Both the position numbers and the translations under genes were made by a program. The notes below the pieces were generated by a model, which was not told the DNA's origin, did no database searches, and worked only from the letters and a program-made list of their open reading frames with translations. From Gammaproteobacteria bacterium UBA5078 (lineage in GTDB: Bacteria > Pseudomonadota > Gammaproteobacteria > Pseudomonadales > Pseudohongiellaceae): a stretch of DNA of 64,000 bases. This document shows, piece after piece, positions 1-8,383 of this stretch; positions within the stretch are counted from its first letter, which is position 1, and each line of letters begins with the position of its first letter. Where the stretch lies: contig DIAM01000014.1 of the NCBI GenBank assembly GCA_002416505.1, forward strand, positions 46,638-110,637. The letters run 5' to 3'.

Positions 1-383
1 TTCGCGATCTGCGCCAATGCGTGATCGATGCCCTTATTATTAAAGCCCATGCGATTGATGATCGCCCGCTGCGCCTTCAGTCTGAACATGCGCGGCTTCG
101 GATTACCCGGTTGCGGACGCGGAGTCAGTGTCCCCACCTCGATGAAGCCGAAACCTAGGGCGCCAAGTGCGTCGATATGATCGGCGTTCTTATCGAGGCC
201 TGCGGCGAGACCGACGGGGTTCGGAAACTCGATCCCCATCACCGTCAGCGGTGCGGCAGGCACCTCGGCGCGCACTAAGGCGATCATGCCGGTACGGTGG
301 CTGATGTCGAGCAATGGCAGGGTAATATTGTGGGAGGCCTCTGCCGGCAGGCAGAAAAGCGCTTTCTTTATCAGACTATACAA
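1..383 (-). CDS. pyrD: dihydroorotate dehydrogenase (quinone), N-terminal part, cut by window start
   Basis: Class 2 dihydroorotate dehydrogenase oxidises dihydroorotate to orotate in pyrimidine synthesis and passes electrons to membrane quinone. About 127 codons are visible; the rest lies beyond base 1. The reading frame shows the family signatures in order: an N-terminal helix MYSLIKKALF resembling the E. coli start, GLAAGLDKNADHIDALG, GTLTPRPQPGNPKPRMFRL and NRMGFNNKG. The start chosen is TTG at 383-381, because it matches the E. coli N-terminus and no ATG exists nearby; it overlaps the upstream DUF2835 gene by 8 bases, suggesting translational coupling. The identification is firm; the exact start is slightly less so. 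Confidence 0.93.
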   Translation of the reverse strand, partial: MYSLIKKALFCLPAEASHNITLPLLDISHRTGMIALVRAEVPAAPLTVMGIEFPNPVGLAAGLDKNADHIDALGALGFGFIEVGTLTPRPQPGNPKPRMFRLKAQRAIINRMGFNNKGIDHALAQIA

Positions 384-597
384 TTTTGCTAATCGCCTTG
401 AATTTATTGGCGTCATCGAATTCGATGACGAAGGTGCCTTGGACACCTTGATGACTTAAGAACTTCTGGAGGATCTTACCGGGAAAACGCACGCGCAGGC
501 CCTCGCGAGATACCGCTTGCACATCTTTGACAGCCCCGCTGTACAATGCCTCATAGCGTTCGGCAGGAATAGAGATATCGAAAGTCAGTTTTTTCAT
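376..597 (-). CDS. DUF2835 family small protein
   Basis: A 73-residue protein of the DUF2835 family, a small gammaproteobacterial family of unknown function. The family look is clear: an N-terminal beta segment (LTFDISIPAERYEALYSG), a central GLRVRFPGKILQKFLSH and a FDDANKF tail. It has no signal peptide or membrane segment, so it should be cytoplasmic. It lies just upstream of pyrD and its stop overlaps the proposed pyrD TTG start by 8 bases, so the two are probably co-transcribed. I infer no function from this linkage. Confidence 0.85.
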   Translation of the reverse strand: MKKLTFDISIPAERYEALYSGAVKDVQAVSREGLRVRFPGKILQKFLSHQGVQGTFVIEFDDANKFKAISKIV

Positions 598-652
598 CGC
601 AATGTCTCAACCATCGTTCTGCGCCTACACCACTGTCAAAGTAAGGCTTAGC

Positions 653-658
653 ATTATA
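653..658 (-). promoter_or_regulatory. candidate -10 box for DUF2835-pyrD
   Basis: On the minus strand this hexamer is a perfect TATAAT, 55 bases upstream of the DUF2835 start. No convincing -35 hexamer sits 16-18 bases further upstream, so this is a likely but unproven promoter element. Confidence 0.35.
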
Positions 659-742
659 AGTGATTAAAGCGATTCAGTCTGCGTCTGCGCCACGACCTAA
701 GGCGAGAGAGCTTGCGTGCCACACACTGCGACAAATCCTCCC

Positions 743-770
743 TAGACATCGTAATCAAAACGGTTACAAT
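743..770 (+). promoter_or_regulatory. candidate sigma-70 promoter for the MoxR/Bat operon
   Basis: TAGACA at 743-748 and TACAAT at 765-770 are separated by 16 bases, each one mismatch from consensus. The -10 box ends 58 bases before the moxR ATG at 829. Together with the opposite-facing -10 at 653-658 this explains the 231-base divergent gap 598-828. I see nothing else in that gap. Confidence 0.45.
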
Positions 771-828
771 CCTTGGCTTTCGCCCTAAAAGATCAAGCAT
801 TTAACTAAGAAGAAACAGAGAATTAATT

Positions 829-1788
829 ATGAGTCACCATGGCATTATTACTGAACTCAAAGACTGGCTTTCTCAGCAGATTATAGGGCAAGAGCGTTTG
901 GTAGATCGCTTGCTTATCGCACTTCTCGCAGACGGTCACTTACTCGTCGAAGGGGCACCTGGCCTCGCTAAAACTAAAGCTATCAAAGACTTATCGCGCG
1001 CAATCGAGGGTGATTTCCACCGCATTCAATTCACACCCGATCTGCTGCCAAGCGATATCACCGGCACCGAGATTTATCGTCCAGAGGACGGCTCCTTTCG
1101 CTTCCAGCCCGGTCCGATCTTCCATAACTTGGTACTTGCGGACGAGATTAACCGCGCCCCCGCCAAGGTGCAGTCCGCACTACTAGAGGCGATGGCGGAA
1201 CACCAAGTCTCCGTTGGTCGCGAGTCATTCCAGCTGCCACCCCTGTTTTTGGTCATGGCGACGCAGAACCCTATCGAGCAGGAAGGCACCTATCCCCTGC
1301 CCGAGGCACAGCTCGACCGTTTCTTGATGCATGTCGCGATCGGCTACCCCACTACAGAGGCGGAGCGCCGCATCTTGCAACTCGTGCGCAACGAGGCTCA
1401 GAACAAGGTTCCCGCCGCCCCTAAAGTGGTCAGTCAGGACGACTTGTTCGCTGCGCGTCAGGAAATTTTGACGATGCACATGGCCCCAGCAGTAGAGGAA
1501 TACATTATTCAATTGATCATGGCCACTCGTAATCCAGGCGCCTATGGCGACGATCTCGCCTCCTGGCTGGAATATGGCGCTAGCCCACGCGGCACGATCT
1601 CTCTCGATCGCTGTGCGCGCGCTCACGCTTGGATTCAGGGCAAAGACTTCGTCAGCCCAGACGATATTCAGGCCGTGTTCTTCGACGTGTTGCGTCATCG
1701 CATCCTCCTCAGTTTCGAGGCGGAAGCCAGCGGTGTGACTCCAGACAAGGTATTGACTACGATTCTCGAGCGCGTACCTGCTGCCTAA
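829..1788 (+). CDS. MoxR-family AAA+ ATPase (Bat operon copy)
   Basis: MoxR ATPases are AAA+ chaperones that act on neighbouring von Willebrand-domain proteins, probably helping them mature or load metal. The 319-residue protein carries Walker A GAPGLAKTK (about residues 41-49), Walker B LVLADEINRAP (about 102-112), a sensor segment MATQNP (about 142-147) and the lid arginine stretch SPRGTISL. It is cytoplasmic with no signal peptide. It is the first gene of a plus-strand run (MoxR, DUF58, DUF4381, two VWA proteins, BatD), the standard order of this operon. A second MoxR lies at 11424-12338 on the other strand. The family call is certain; the client is inferred from context. Confidence 0.95.
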   Translation: MSHHGIITELKDWLSQQIIGQERLVDRLLIALLADGHLLVEGAPGLAKTKAIKDLSRAIEGDFHRIQFTPDLLPSDITGTEIYRPEDGSFRFQPGPIFHNLVLADEINRAPAKVQSALLEAMAEHQVSVGRESFQLPPLFLVMATQNPIEQEGTYPLPEAQLDRFLMHVAIGYPTTEAERRILQLVRNEAQNKVPAAPKVVSQDDLFAARQEILTMHMAPAVEEYIIQLIMATRNPGAYGDDLASWLEYGASPRGTISLDRCARAHAWIQGKDFVSPDDIQAVFFDVLRHRILLSFEAEASGVTPDKVLTTILERVPAA

Positions 1789-1865
1789 GCAGCTACGCCT
1801 TCTCGGGCCGTATTCGGTCACACTTTGCGTCACTCACATACGCCAACAATTGAGTCTTAGCTCCT

Positions 1866-2846
1866 ATGTCTACACCCTTGCAGATTGATTCACTTCAACA
1901 GCTCTATCAGAGCAAAGGGGCCGTTATCACTCTGCAGCAGCTATTGGTTCAACGCTATGCTGCTAAGATCGTCAACTATGTGCCCATGAATCGCTCCATC
2001 GCCGGCATCTCCGGACTGCATTTGTCCAAGTTGCGCGGCCGTGGCATCGATTTCGAAGAGTTCCGCCCCTATCAGCAGGGTGATGACATCCGCACCATCG
2101 ACTGGCGGGTCACGGCACGCACCGGCAAGCCCTTCACCAAGGTCTTCCGCGAAGAGCGCGAACGCCCGGTAATCATCGCCGTCGATCAGTCCAGCAGCAT
2201 GTACTTCGGCTCTCAGGTCGCGTTTAAGTCGGTAATCGCCGCACAGGCTGCCGCGATTTTCTGTTGGATGGCCATCGACAATGGCGACCGCGTTGGCGGC
2301 CTCGTATTCTCGGACTCCGACCATTCCTTAATCAGGCCGAAACGCAGCCGTCGCTCCGCCCTGCACCTACTCAATCAGATTCAGGGCTTCAATCAACGCC
2401 TCGCCGACCACAAACAGCGCGAGGCCTCGATCAACGAGGCAGTAAAGAATCCCTTTGGGCTGCGCCAGACGCTCGCGGATATCCGCCGCATTACCAAGCC
2501 GGGCAGCACGCTGTATATCATCAGCGATTTCAGCACCTTGGACGAGGTGGCTATGCAGTATCTCAACCAGCTCTCGCGCCATAATAATGTCGTGTGTTGT
2601 TTTATTTACGACGCCCTGGAAGAGCATTTGCCAGTGCCGGGTTACTACAGCATCACCGATGGCCATAGCAAAGGCACGCTGAACTCCCATAGCCAGAAGG
2701 CACGCAAAGACTACGAAGCAAATTTCACGACGCGCATGGAAACCTTGCAAGGCGATTTCTTAAAGCTGCAGATCCCTTTCCTCAAATTGCGCACCAATCA
2801 ATTAGTAGTAGAGCAGATTAGACAATGGACGGCACAGACCCTTTAA
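1866..2846 (+). CDS. DUF58 domain protein (Bat operon)
   Basis: This 326-residue DUF58 protein is the usual partner of MoxR. It contains the DUF58 signature FRPYQQGDDIRTIDWRVTAR at about residues 60-80, followed by a degenerate von Willebrand-like fold starting AVDQSSSMYFG near residue 105, which still holds a DxSxS metal site. No transmembrane segment is evident, unlike the DUF58 paralogue at 10441-11415, so this copy is probably cytoplasmic or peripheral. It starts 77 bases after MoxR and overlaps the next gene by 22 bases. Its exact molecular role is not established for the family. Confidence 0.92.
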   Translation: MSTPLQIDSLQQLYQSKGAVITLQQLLVQRYAAKIVNYVPMNRSIAGISGLHLSKLRGRGIDFEEFRPYQQGDDIRTIDWRVTARTGKPFTKVFREERERPVIIAVDQSSSMYFGSQVAFKSVIAAQAAAIFCWMAIDNGDRVGGLVFSDSDHSLIRPKRSRRSALHLLNQIQGFNQRLADHKQREASINEAVKNPFGLRQTLADIRRITKPGSTLYIISDFSTLDEVAMQYLNQLSRHNNVVCCFIYDALEEHLPVPGYYSITDGHSKGTLNSHSQKARKDYEANFTTRMETLQGDFLKLQIPFLKLRTNQLVVEQIRQWTAQTL

Positions 2847-3391
2847 GCCAGTTGGCCGATATACATCTCCCAGAGCCCGTAGGGTTCTGGCCGCCCGCAC
2901 CTGGGTGGTGGATCTTATTGATCATCCTGTGCGCACTCGTTTTTTACGTCGCTAAGCACCTGATCGCGGCCTGGCGGCTGCGTCGTAGCTGCAGCTTCGC
3001 GATTCGCGAGCTGGACAAGTGTCTCGCCCATTATCAAGAGGCCGTCAAAGGCTTGCCTGCCGAGCAGGCTGATGCAGTGAAATTGAATTTCGTGAACGAA
3101 TTGAACGCCGTACTGCGCCGTGTTGCCCTCAAACATTTCCCTGCGGAACCGCTCGCGAGCCTCAGTGGCCCGGACTGGATCGCGTTTCTGCGCGGTCACG
3201 GCGATGCCTCTTTGCTAGATGACAAGCTTGCGAGTACCCTGAGTCAGGGGCGTTTCGCCAAACAATGGGAGGTCGACGATAAGGGCCTCTACCGCATGGC
3301 GCATCATTGGATAAGCAGCCTTTATTTGGCTAAAATCGCCGCCAAGACCCAATCCACCGAACCAACAACACCGGTTTCTAAGCATGCTTGA
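2825..3391 (+). CDS. DUF4381 family membrane protein
   Basis: A 188-residue protein that fits DUF4381, a family found inside MoxR/Bat operons between the DUF58 and first VWA genes. The sequence shows the short conserved lead LADIHLPEPVGFWPPAPGWW, one transmembrane helix at about residues 27-47 (WILLIILCALVFYVAKHLI) and a helical cytoplasmic tail containing the motif SGPDWIAFLRGHG. The start ATG overlaps the DUF58 end by 22 bases and its own end overlaps batA by 8 bases, so translation is likely coupled. It may scaffold the VWA proteins at the inner membrane, which is inference from context. Confidence 0.88.
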   Translation: MDGTDPLSQLADIHLPEPVGFWPPAPGWWILLIILCALVFYVAKHLIAAWRLRRSCSFAIRELDKCLAHYQEAVKGLPAEQADAVKLNFVNELNAVLRRVALKHFPAEPLASLSGPDWIAFLRGHGDASLLDDKLASTLSQGRFAKQWEVDDKGLYRMAHHWISSLYLAKIAAKTQSTEPTTPVSKHA

Positions 3392-4445
3392 GTTTACTTG
3401 GCCGTGGGCCTTTGCCGCCCTCCCTGTCCCCCTGTTGGTGTACCTCTTGTTCTCGAGAGCGGCGCGCCAAGATGCGGCCCTGTATGTGCCCTTTTTCCAG
3501 CGCCTCTCGCAGTTACAGACCGACTCATCGCGGGTTGATACCAATCGCCTACTGCGCTGGCTATGTTGCATACTCATCTGGCTCGCGATGGTTCTGGCGG
3601 TCAGTCGCCCACAGTGGGTAGGCGAGGCCATCCAGTTACCCTCCACCGGCCGCGACCTGATGCTCGCCGTCGATATCTCCGGCAGTATGGAAGCACGGGA
3701 CATGGTCATCAATAATGTCCAACTATCCCGCTTCGAAGTCATGAAGGTCGTGGTGAGTGACTTCGCCGAGCGTCGCGAAGGCGACCGCCTAGGCCTGATT
3801 CTGTTCGCCGCACACGCCTATATTCAGACCCCTCTTACATTCGACCGCAATACCGTTGCCAAGCTAATCTCGGAGCTGGAGATCGGCATGATCGAAGAGT
3901 CCGCCACGGCCATTGGCGACGCCATCGGCCTCGCGGTCAAACATCTGCGCGAACGCCCCGCGAATAGCCGCGTGCTAGTGCTGCTCACCGATGGGGTCAA
4001 CAATGCCGGGGCCATCTCGCCCTTGCAGGCCGGGCAATTGGCGCAGACTGAAGATATTAAGATTTACACAATCGGCATGGGTGCGGACTCCTTAGTGCAG
4101 CGCTCTTTCCAAGGATCGCGCTCTATCAACCCTTCCGCGGAACTGGACGAGGAGAATCTAACCGCGATCGCGGAGGCCACCGGTGGCCGTTATTTCCGCG
4201 CCCGTAACGTCGACGACCTCGTCGATATTTACGCCGAACTCGACACCCTCGAGACCATCGAGCAGGACGAACAGACCTTCCGCCCCATTAATGTCCTGTT
4301 CTACTGGCCTCTTGGCATTGCCCTCGTGCTGAGTTTCTTACTGACCCTATTGAGCCTGCCCTGGCGCGCACTGTTTAGCCGCTCCCCCGCGAAGCCCGAG
4401 AAAACCGCTATTGGCGAGACGAATACCGCGGGAGGTCGAGTATGA
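3384..4445 (+). CDS. batA: VWA domain inner-membrane protein (BatA-like)
   Basis: A 353-residue BatA-type protein. The order is: two N-terminal transmembrane helices (about residues 8-24 and 54-72), a von Willebrand A domain whose MIDAS motif AVDISGSMEARD begins near residue 94, the second metal-site loop TDGVNNAG, and a C-terminal helix (VLFYWPLGIALVLSFLLTLLSL). The VWA domain should face the periplasm with a divalent metal in the intact DxSxS site. It overlaps genes on both sides (8 bases upstream, 4 downstream). Bat proteins were linked to aerotolerance in Bacteroides; in Proteobacteria their role is less clear. Family call firm, function inferred. Confidence 0.92.
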   Translation: MLEFTWPWAFAALPVPLLVYLLFSRAARQDAALYVPFFQRLSQLQTDSSRVDTNRLLRWLCCILIWLAMVLAVSRPQWVGEAIQLPSTGRDLMLAVDISGSMEARDMVINNVQLSRFEVMKVVVSDFAERREGDRLGLILFAAHAYIQTPLTFDRNTVAKLISELEIGMIEESATAIGDAIGLAVKHLRERPANSRVLVLLTDGVNNAGAISPLQAGQLAQTEDIKIYTIGMGADSLVQRSFQGSRSINPSAELDEENLTAIAEATGGRYFRARNVDDLVDIYAELDTLETIEQDEQTFRPINVLFYWPLGIALVLSFLLTLLSLPWRALFSRSPAKPEKTAIGETNTAGGRV

Positions 4446-6253
4446 ATGAAGCGACCCTCATGACGAACATCGTCACCAACTTCCACTTCCTGCGCCCGCT
4501 ATGGCTATTGGCCATCATTCCGACCGTGCTCTTTATTTCTACCCTTTGGCGCCTAAACGAGAAGTCTAGCGCCTGGGACAAGGCCATCGACCACGACCTT
4601 CTGCCCTTCCTTCTCGACGGCACGAAGAGCGTGGCAGAGCGCACGCCACTACTCTTATTGCTGACGCTCTGGCTACTCTCGATCGTCGCGCTGGCCGGAC
4701 CGGTTTGGGAGAAGATTCCTCAGCCCGTGCAGGCGCGTCAGGATGCCTTGGTAATCGTCTACGACCAATCTCTGTCTATGTATGCCACCGACTATGATCC
4801 TAACCGACAGGTCGTCAGCAAGCGCAAGGTGCTCGACGTCTTAGACCGTCGCATCGAGGGCCAGACAGGCCTAGTGGTCTATGCAGGCGATGCTCACGCC
4901 GTGACGCCCTTGACCGAAGACTCCGTGACGATCAAGTCACTGGTGCCCTCCATCAACCCCAATATGATGCCCGCGTTCGGGAGCAATACGCTCGCCGCAA
5001 TCGAGACGGCAAAGAATCTATTCGCCGATGCGGGTGCCCTCTCGGGCACGATCTTCCTCGTCACCGATGGCGTGGAGCGTAGCGATTTCGGCGCGATTGC
5101 CAACTTGTTGTCAAATACCGGCTTCCGCCTCGCCATACTCGGGGTCGGCACCGCGCAAGGCGCGCCGATTCCGGCGGCAGGGGGCGACTTCCTGCGTCAA
5201 GCCAGCGGGCAGATCGTGACGCCCATCTTGGATAGCGGCGCCCTCGAGGACCTAGCGGACATGGTCAATGGTCGCTATAGCGATATGCAGATCTCCGGAT
5301 CAGACCTAGACTACCTCTTAGACGAGGATGCCTTCTTGGATCAAGACGAATTGAGCGAAGTCGATGAAAACTTCGACATCTGGCATGAGATGGGCCCGTG
5401 GCTACTACTACTCGCCCTGCCCCTTAGCGCGCTGATGTTCCGCCGCGGCTGGATACTCTCTATCTCCGTCCTATTGGGCGGCGTCAGCCTACTGACCCCT
5501 ACCGCGCCGGTACACGCGGCGGAGTGGGAAGACCTGTGGAAGACCAAGAACCAACAAGGCGCCGAGGCATTCGATGGCGAAGATCCCATCGCCGCAGCCG
5601 GTCTGTTTAGAGACCCCAATTGGCGAGGCGCGGCCGCGTACCGTGCTGGCGATTACGCGGGCGCGATACAGGCCTATAGCATCGACCCGGGCACCGACGC
5701 GGACAATCATTACAATCTGGGCAACGCCTTAGCGATGTCTCAGGCCTTCGAGCAGGCCATCGCCTCCTACAACGTCGCGATCGCCATCCAGCCCGACCAC
5801 GAGGACGCGATCCATAACCGCGATATCGTGCAAGCCCTGCTAGAGGAACAGCAGCAGGAGCAAGAGGAGCAGGAGCAAGAGGAAGGCGAGCAATCCGAAG
5901 AGCAGGAAGAGTCCGAGGAAGAATCAGAAGAAGGCGATTCTAGCGAAGAGGAACAGGAGCAAGAGCAAGGCGAGCAAGAGCCTAGCGAAGAAGAGAACGA
6001 AGAAGAGATGGAACAGGACGAATCCGATCAACAGGAAGGCTCAGAGCAGGAACAGAACGAGGAAGAGCAGTCCGGGGAAACGCCTAACCAGAGCAACGCC
6101 GAGCAGGAAAGCCAGGAGTCTTTAGAACAGTGGCTGCGCCGCATCGACGATGATCCGGGCGAATTGCTGCAGCGCAAGTTCCAGTTCGAATACCGACGTC
6201 GACAGTTGGACAGTCGTAATAATTCTCAGCCCACGGAAACGCAAATATGGTAA
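4442..6253 (+). CDS. BatB/BatC fusion: VWA domain, TPR repeats and Glu/Gln-rich tail
   Basis: This 603-residue protein joins two Bat functions. The N-terminal half is BatB-like: two transmembrane helices, a VWA domain with MIDAS motif DQSLSM near residue 107, and paired hydrophobic segments at about 317-355. The C-terminal half is BatC-like: TPR repeats at about 395-465 (YRAGDYAGAIQAYS, NHYNLGNALAMSQAFEQAIASY), then a very acidic low-complexity tract of Glu, Gln and Ser at about 467-560, and a short basic end. Separate batB and batC genes occur in other bacteria. It overlaps batA by 4 bases (ATGA) and batD by 7. The acidic tract is typical of this group in gammaproteobacteria, though long here. 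Confidence 0.9.
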   Translation: MNEATLMTNIVTNFHFLRPLWLLAIIPTVLFISTLWRLNEKSSAWDKAIDHDLLPFLLDGTKSVAERTPLLLLLTLWLLSIVALAGPVWEKIPQPVQARQDALVIVYDQSLSMYATDYDPNRQVVSKRKVLDVLDRRIEGQTGLVVYAGDAHAVTPLTEDSVTIKSLVPSINPNMMPAFGSNTLAAIETAKNLFADAGALSGTIFLVTDGVERSDFGAIANLLSNTGFRLAILGVGTAQGAPIPAAGGDFLRQASGQIVTPILDSGALEDLADMVNGRYSDMQISGSDLDYLLDEDAFLDQDELSEVDENFDIWHEMGPWLLLLALPLSALMFRRGWILSISVLLGGVSLLTPTAPVHAAEWEDLWKTKNQQGAEAFDGEDPIAAAGLFRDPNWRGAAAYRAGDYAGAIQAYSIDPGTDADNHYNLGNALAMSQAFEQAIASYNVAIAIQPDHEDAIHNRDIVQALLEEQQQEQEEQEQEEGEQSEEQEESEEESEEGDSSEEEQEQEQGEQEPSEEENEEEMEQDESDQQEGSEQEQNEEEQSGETPNQSNAEQESQESLEQWLRRIDDDPGELLQRKFQFEYRRRQLDSRNNSQPTETQIW

Positions 6254-8022
6254 ATCTGTTGGCATGCCTCCTGACGGTGGCGCTCACATTATTCTCATCC
6301 TTCACCCACGCGCAGCCAGTCACGGCGACGCTCGATAGGACGCAGATCGTGCGTGGCGAGACCGTCACGCTCACGATTCGTGTGGAAGGCCAGCAAGGCG
6401 GCGTGCAGATGGATCTCTCGCCGCTAGAGGCGAGTTTCCAGGTCGTTGCGACGCGCACCTCCAGCCAGATGCGCAGCATCAATAATTCCATGGAAGCGTG
6501 GATCGACTATAACCTGACCCTTTTCCCGCTGCATGAGGGCGACATCGAGATCCCTCCCCTGCTGGTCGCAGGCGAATATACCCAGCGGCTAGACATTCAC
6601 GTCGACCCGAAAACCGTCACCACTATAGCTGGGCAGGACCTCTTCATGGAGGCGATCGTCAACAAGGACAGCATCTACGTGCAAGAGCAGCTGCTCTTTA
6701 CCATTCGCCTGTATTACACCATCAATGGTATTCGCAACCCGATCTTTACCGAGTTAGAGATGCCCGACACCGTCATCCAGATGATCGGCACCCCCAATCA
6801 ATACGAGAAACTCGTCGATGGTGTGCGCTACGGCGTCTATGAGAAACAGTACGCCCTATTCCCGCAGCGCAGCGGCTCTCTAGAGATTCCCGACATCATG
6901 TTCCGCGGCGAAGTCACGGACGGCTCCAGCAATTATGTCTTCCGCAATCTCAACACGCGCACCATCACCTCCTATGCCGAAGGCTACACGATAGAGGTGC
7001 AAGAGAAGCCGGCCGATTATCCAGCCGACGCCGTGTGGTTGCCTGCGAGTAATATCACGATTCGTGAACGCTGGGACAATGACTTCAGCAATGTCCGCAT
7101 CGGCGATGCGTTAACGCGCACCATAGAGTTCGAGGCCAACGGTCTCGATGGCGCCGCGCTGCCCCCCATCACGTTTCCGCAGATTGCGACGGTGAATACC
7201 TACCCCGAGCCTCCCGAGATTAGTCGCTCCTATGTTGGCGGCAATATCGTCGGGCAACGCATCCAGCAGGATTCGCTCGTGGTCACCGAGATTGGCACTA
7301 TCCGCGTGCCGGGTGTCACATTGCCTTGGTTCGATATCGACACCGAGGAGGTGAAGTACGCCACCATCGAAGATTCCGCGATTCGTGTCGGCCCAGTGCG
7401 CACCACAAGCCAAGATGAGCCTATGTCATTGGGCGGCTCGGTGCTAGATGAGAACAATGCCTCAAGCTCCTCACCGAACGCCAATGCGCTGCCCGAGATG
7501 CCCTTGGTCAACGGCCCCCAGACTCCTCTTTGGATACTTGTGCTCGCCGCCGCATTGACCGCGTTATTGCTAGCATTCACCGTGCATACCGTGAATCGTC
7601 GCCGTAGCGCAGCTTCGCGCGTTACCAAGGCAACGCCCGTCGGCGCGCCGATGTACCGCCAGCAGATCGCTCCAGAGTCCGAGAACACCGCCTTCAAGGA
7701 GTTCGTGCAAGCCTGCTCGCAGAATCATCTTCCTGCCCTACGCCTAGCCTTGATCGCTTGGGGTCGACAGTATTTCGCGGATGCGGACCTACACAATCTC
7801 GACGAACTAGCGCAGCGTACTGGCGATAAAGAGATCAAGGCTATCTGCATCAAGATTCAACAAGCACTCTATGGTGAGAGTAGCCAGGACGCCAAGAGCC
7901 TCACGGGTGACATCCAGCGCCTACAGGCAGTCATCACAGATCTGCGCACGCAGCACAAGTTAGAACAGACTAAGTCTGTCAAAGATCGGGACTACGCGCT
8001 GCCACCGCTGTATAAAGCGTAA
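6247..8022 (+). CDS. batD: BatD family protein
   Basis: A 591-residue BatD protein (oxygen-tolerance family). It starts with a signal peptide ending about FTHAQP at residue 22, followed by repeated beta-rich Ig-like modules (TATLDRTQIVRGETVTLTIR; ALFPQRSGSLEIPDI; TRTIEFEANGLDGAALP), one transmembrane helix at about residues 428-450 and a cytoplasmic helical tail of about 140 residues. Most of the chain should therefore be periplasmic and anchored in the inner membrane, placed to bind the VWA domains of the two preceding proteins. The start overlaps the previous gene by 7 bases. Family assignment is firm; the molecular role is unproven. Confidence 0.92.
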   Translation: MVNLLACLLTVALTLFSSFTHAQPVTATLDRTQIVRGETVTLTIRVEGQQGGVQMDLSPLEASFQVVATRTSSQMRSINNSMEAWIDYNLTLFPLHEGDIEIPPLLVAGEYTQRLDIHVDPKTVTTIAGQDLFMEAIVNKDSIYVQEQLLFTIRLYYTINGIRNPIFTELEMPDTVIQMIGTPNQYEKLVDGVRYGVYEKQYALFPQRSGSLEIPDIMFRGEVTDGSSNYVFRNLNTRTITSYAEGYTIEVQEKPADYPADAVWLPASNITIRERWDNDFSNVRIGDALTRTIEFEANGLDGAALPPITFPQIATVNTYPEPPEISRSYVGGNIVGQRIQQDSLVVTEIGTIRVPGVTLPWFDIDTEEVKYATIEDSAIRVGPVRTTSQDEPMSLGGSVLDENNASSSSPNANALPEMPLVNGPQTPLWILVLAAALTALLLAFTVHTVNRRRSAASRVTKATPVGAPMYRQQIAPESENTAFKEFVQACSQNHLPALRLALIAWGRQYFADADLHNLDELAQRTGDKEIKAICIKIQQALYGESSQDAKSLTGDIQRLQAVITDLRTQHKLEQTKSVKDRDYALPPLYKA

Positions 8023-8027
8023 CGCCG

Positions 8028-8381
8028 ATGTCACGCAACTCCTCTCTGGTGTATTCGACAGACAGCGGCAGAATCTGCCCTGCCTGTCGGCATCCCGCCG
8101 CCCAATGCCAATGTAAGAAACGCAGCACAGTAGCGCCGAGCGACGGCATCGTAAGGCTGCGCCGAGAGACAAAGGGGCGCAAAGGCAAGGGCGTCACACT
8201 GATCGATGGACTAGGAATGGACGCGGACGCGCTAGGCAGTTTCGCGAAAGTTCTCAAGAATAAGTGCGGAAGCGGTGGCACGGTCAAGGAGGGCATCATC
8301 GAGATTCAAGGCGACCATCGCCAATTCCTCGCGACCTTTCTTCAAGAAGCAGGCTATAAAGTCAAACTCGCCGGAGGCTAG
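8028..8381 (+). CDS. SUI1/YciH family translation initiation factor-like protein
   Basis: A 117-residue bacterial homologue of eukaryotic eIF1 (SUI1), like E. coli YciH, which can affect initiation fidelity. The N-terminus has a cysteine cluster CPACRHPAAQCQC (about residues 15-27) that could bind zinc. The SUI1 fold follows: RRETKGRKGKGVTLIDGLG, then LKNKCGSGGTVKEGIIEIQGDH, which matches the conserved SUI1 core. It begins 5 bases after batD and so is probably read with the Bat operon, an unusual place for a translation factor. It ends 2 bases from the convergent tgpA stop, and no clear terminator lies between them. Confidence 0.92.
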   Translation: MSRNSSLVYSTDSGRICPACRHPAAQCQCKKRSTVAPSDGIVRLRRETKGRKGKGVTLIDGLGMDADALGSFAKVLKNKCGSGGTVKEGIIEIQGDHRQFLATFLQEAGYKVKLAGG

Positions 8382-8383
8382 GG

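Noticed and set aside
1225..1833. Minus-strand open frame of 202 codons over the first MoxR gene
   Set aside because: Overlaps conserved MoxR coding sequence; no recognisable domain.
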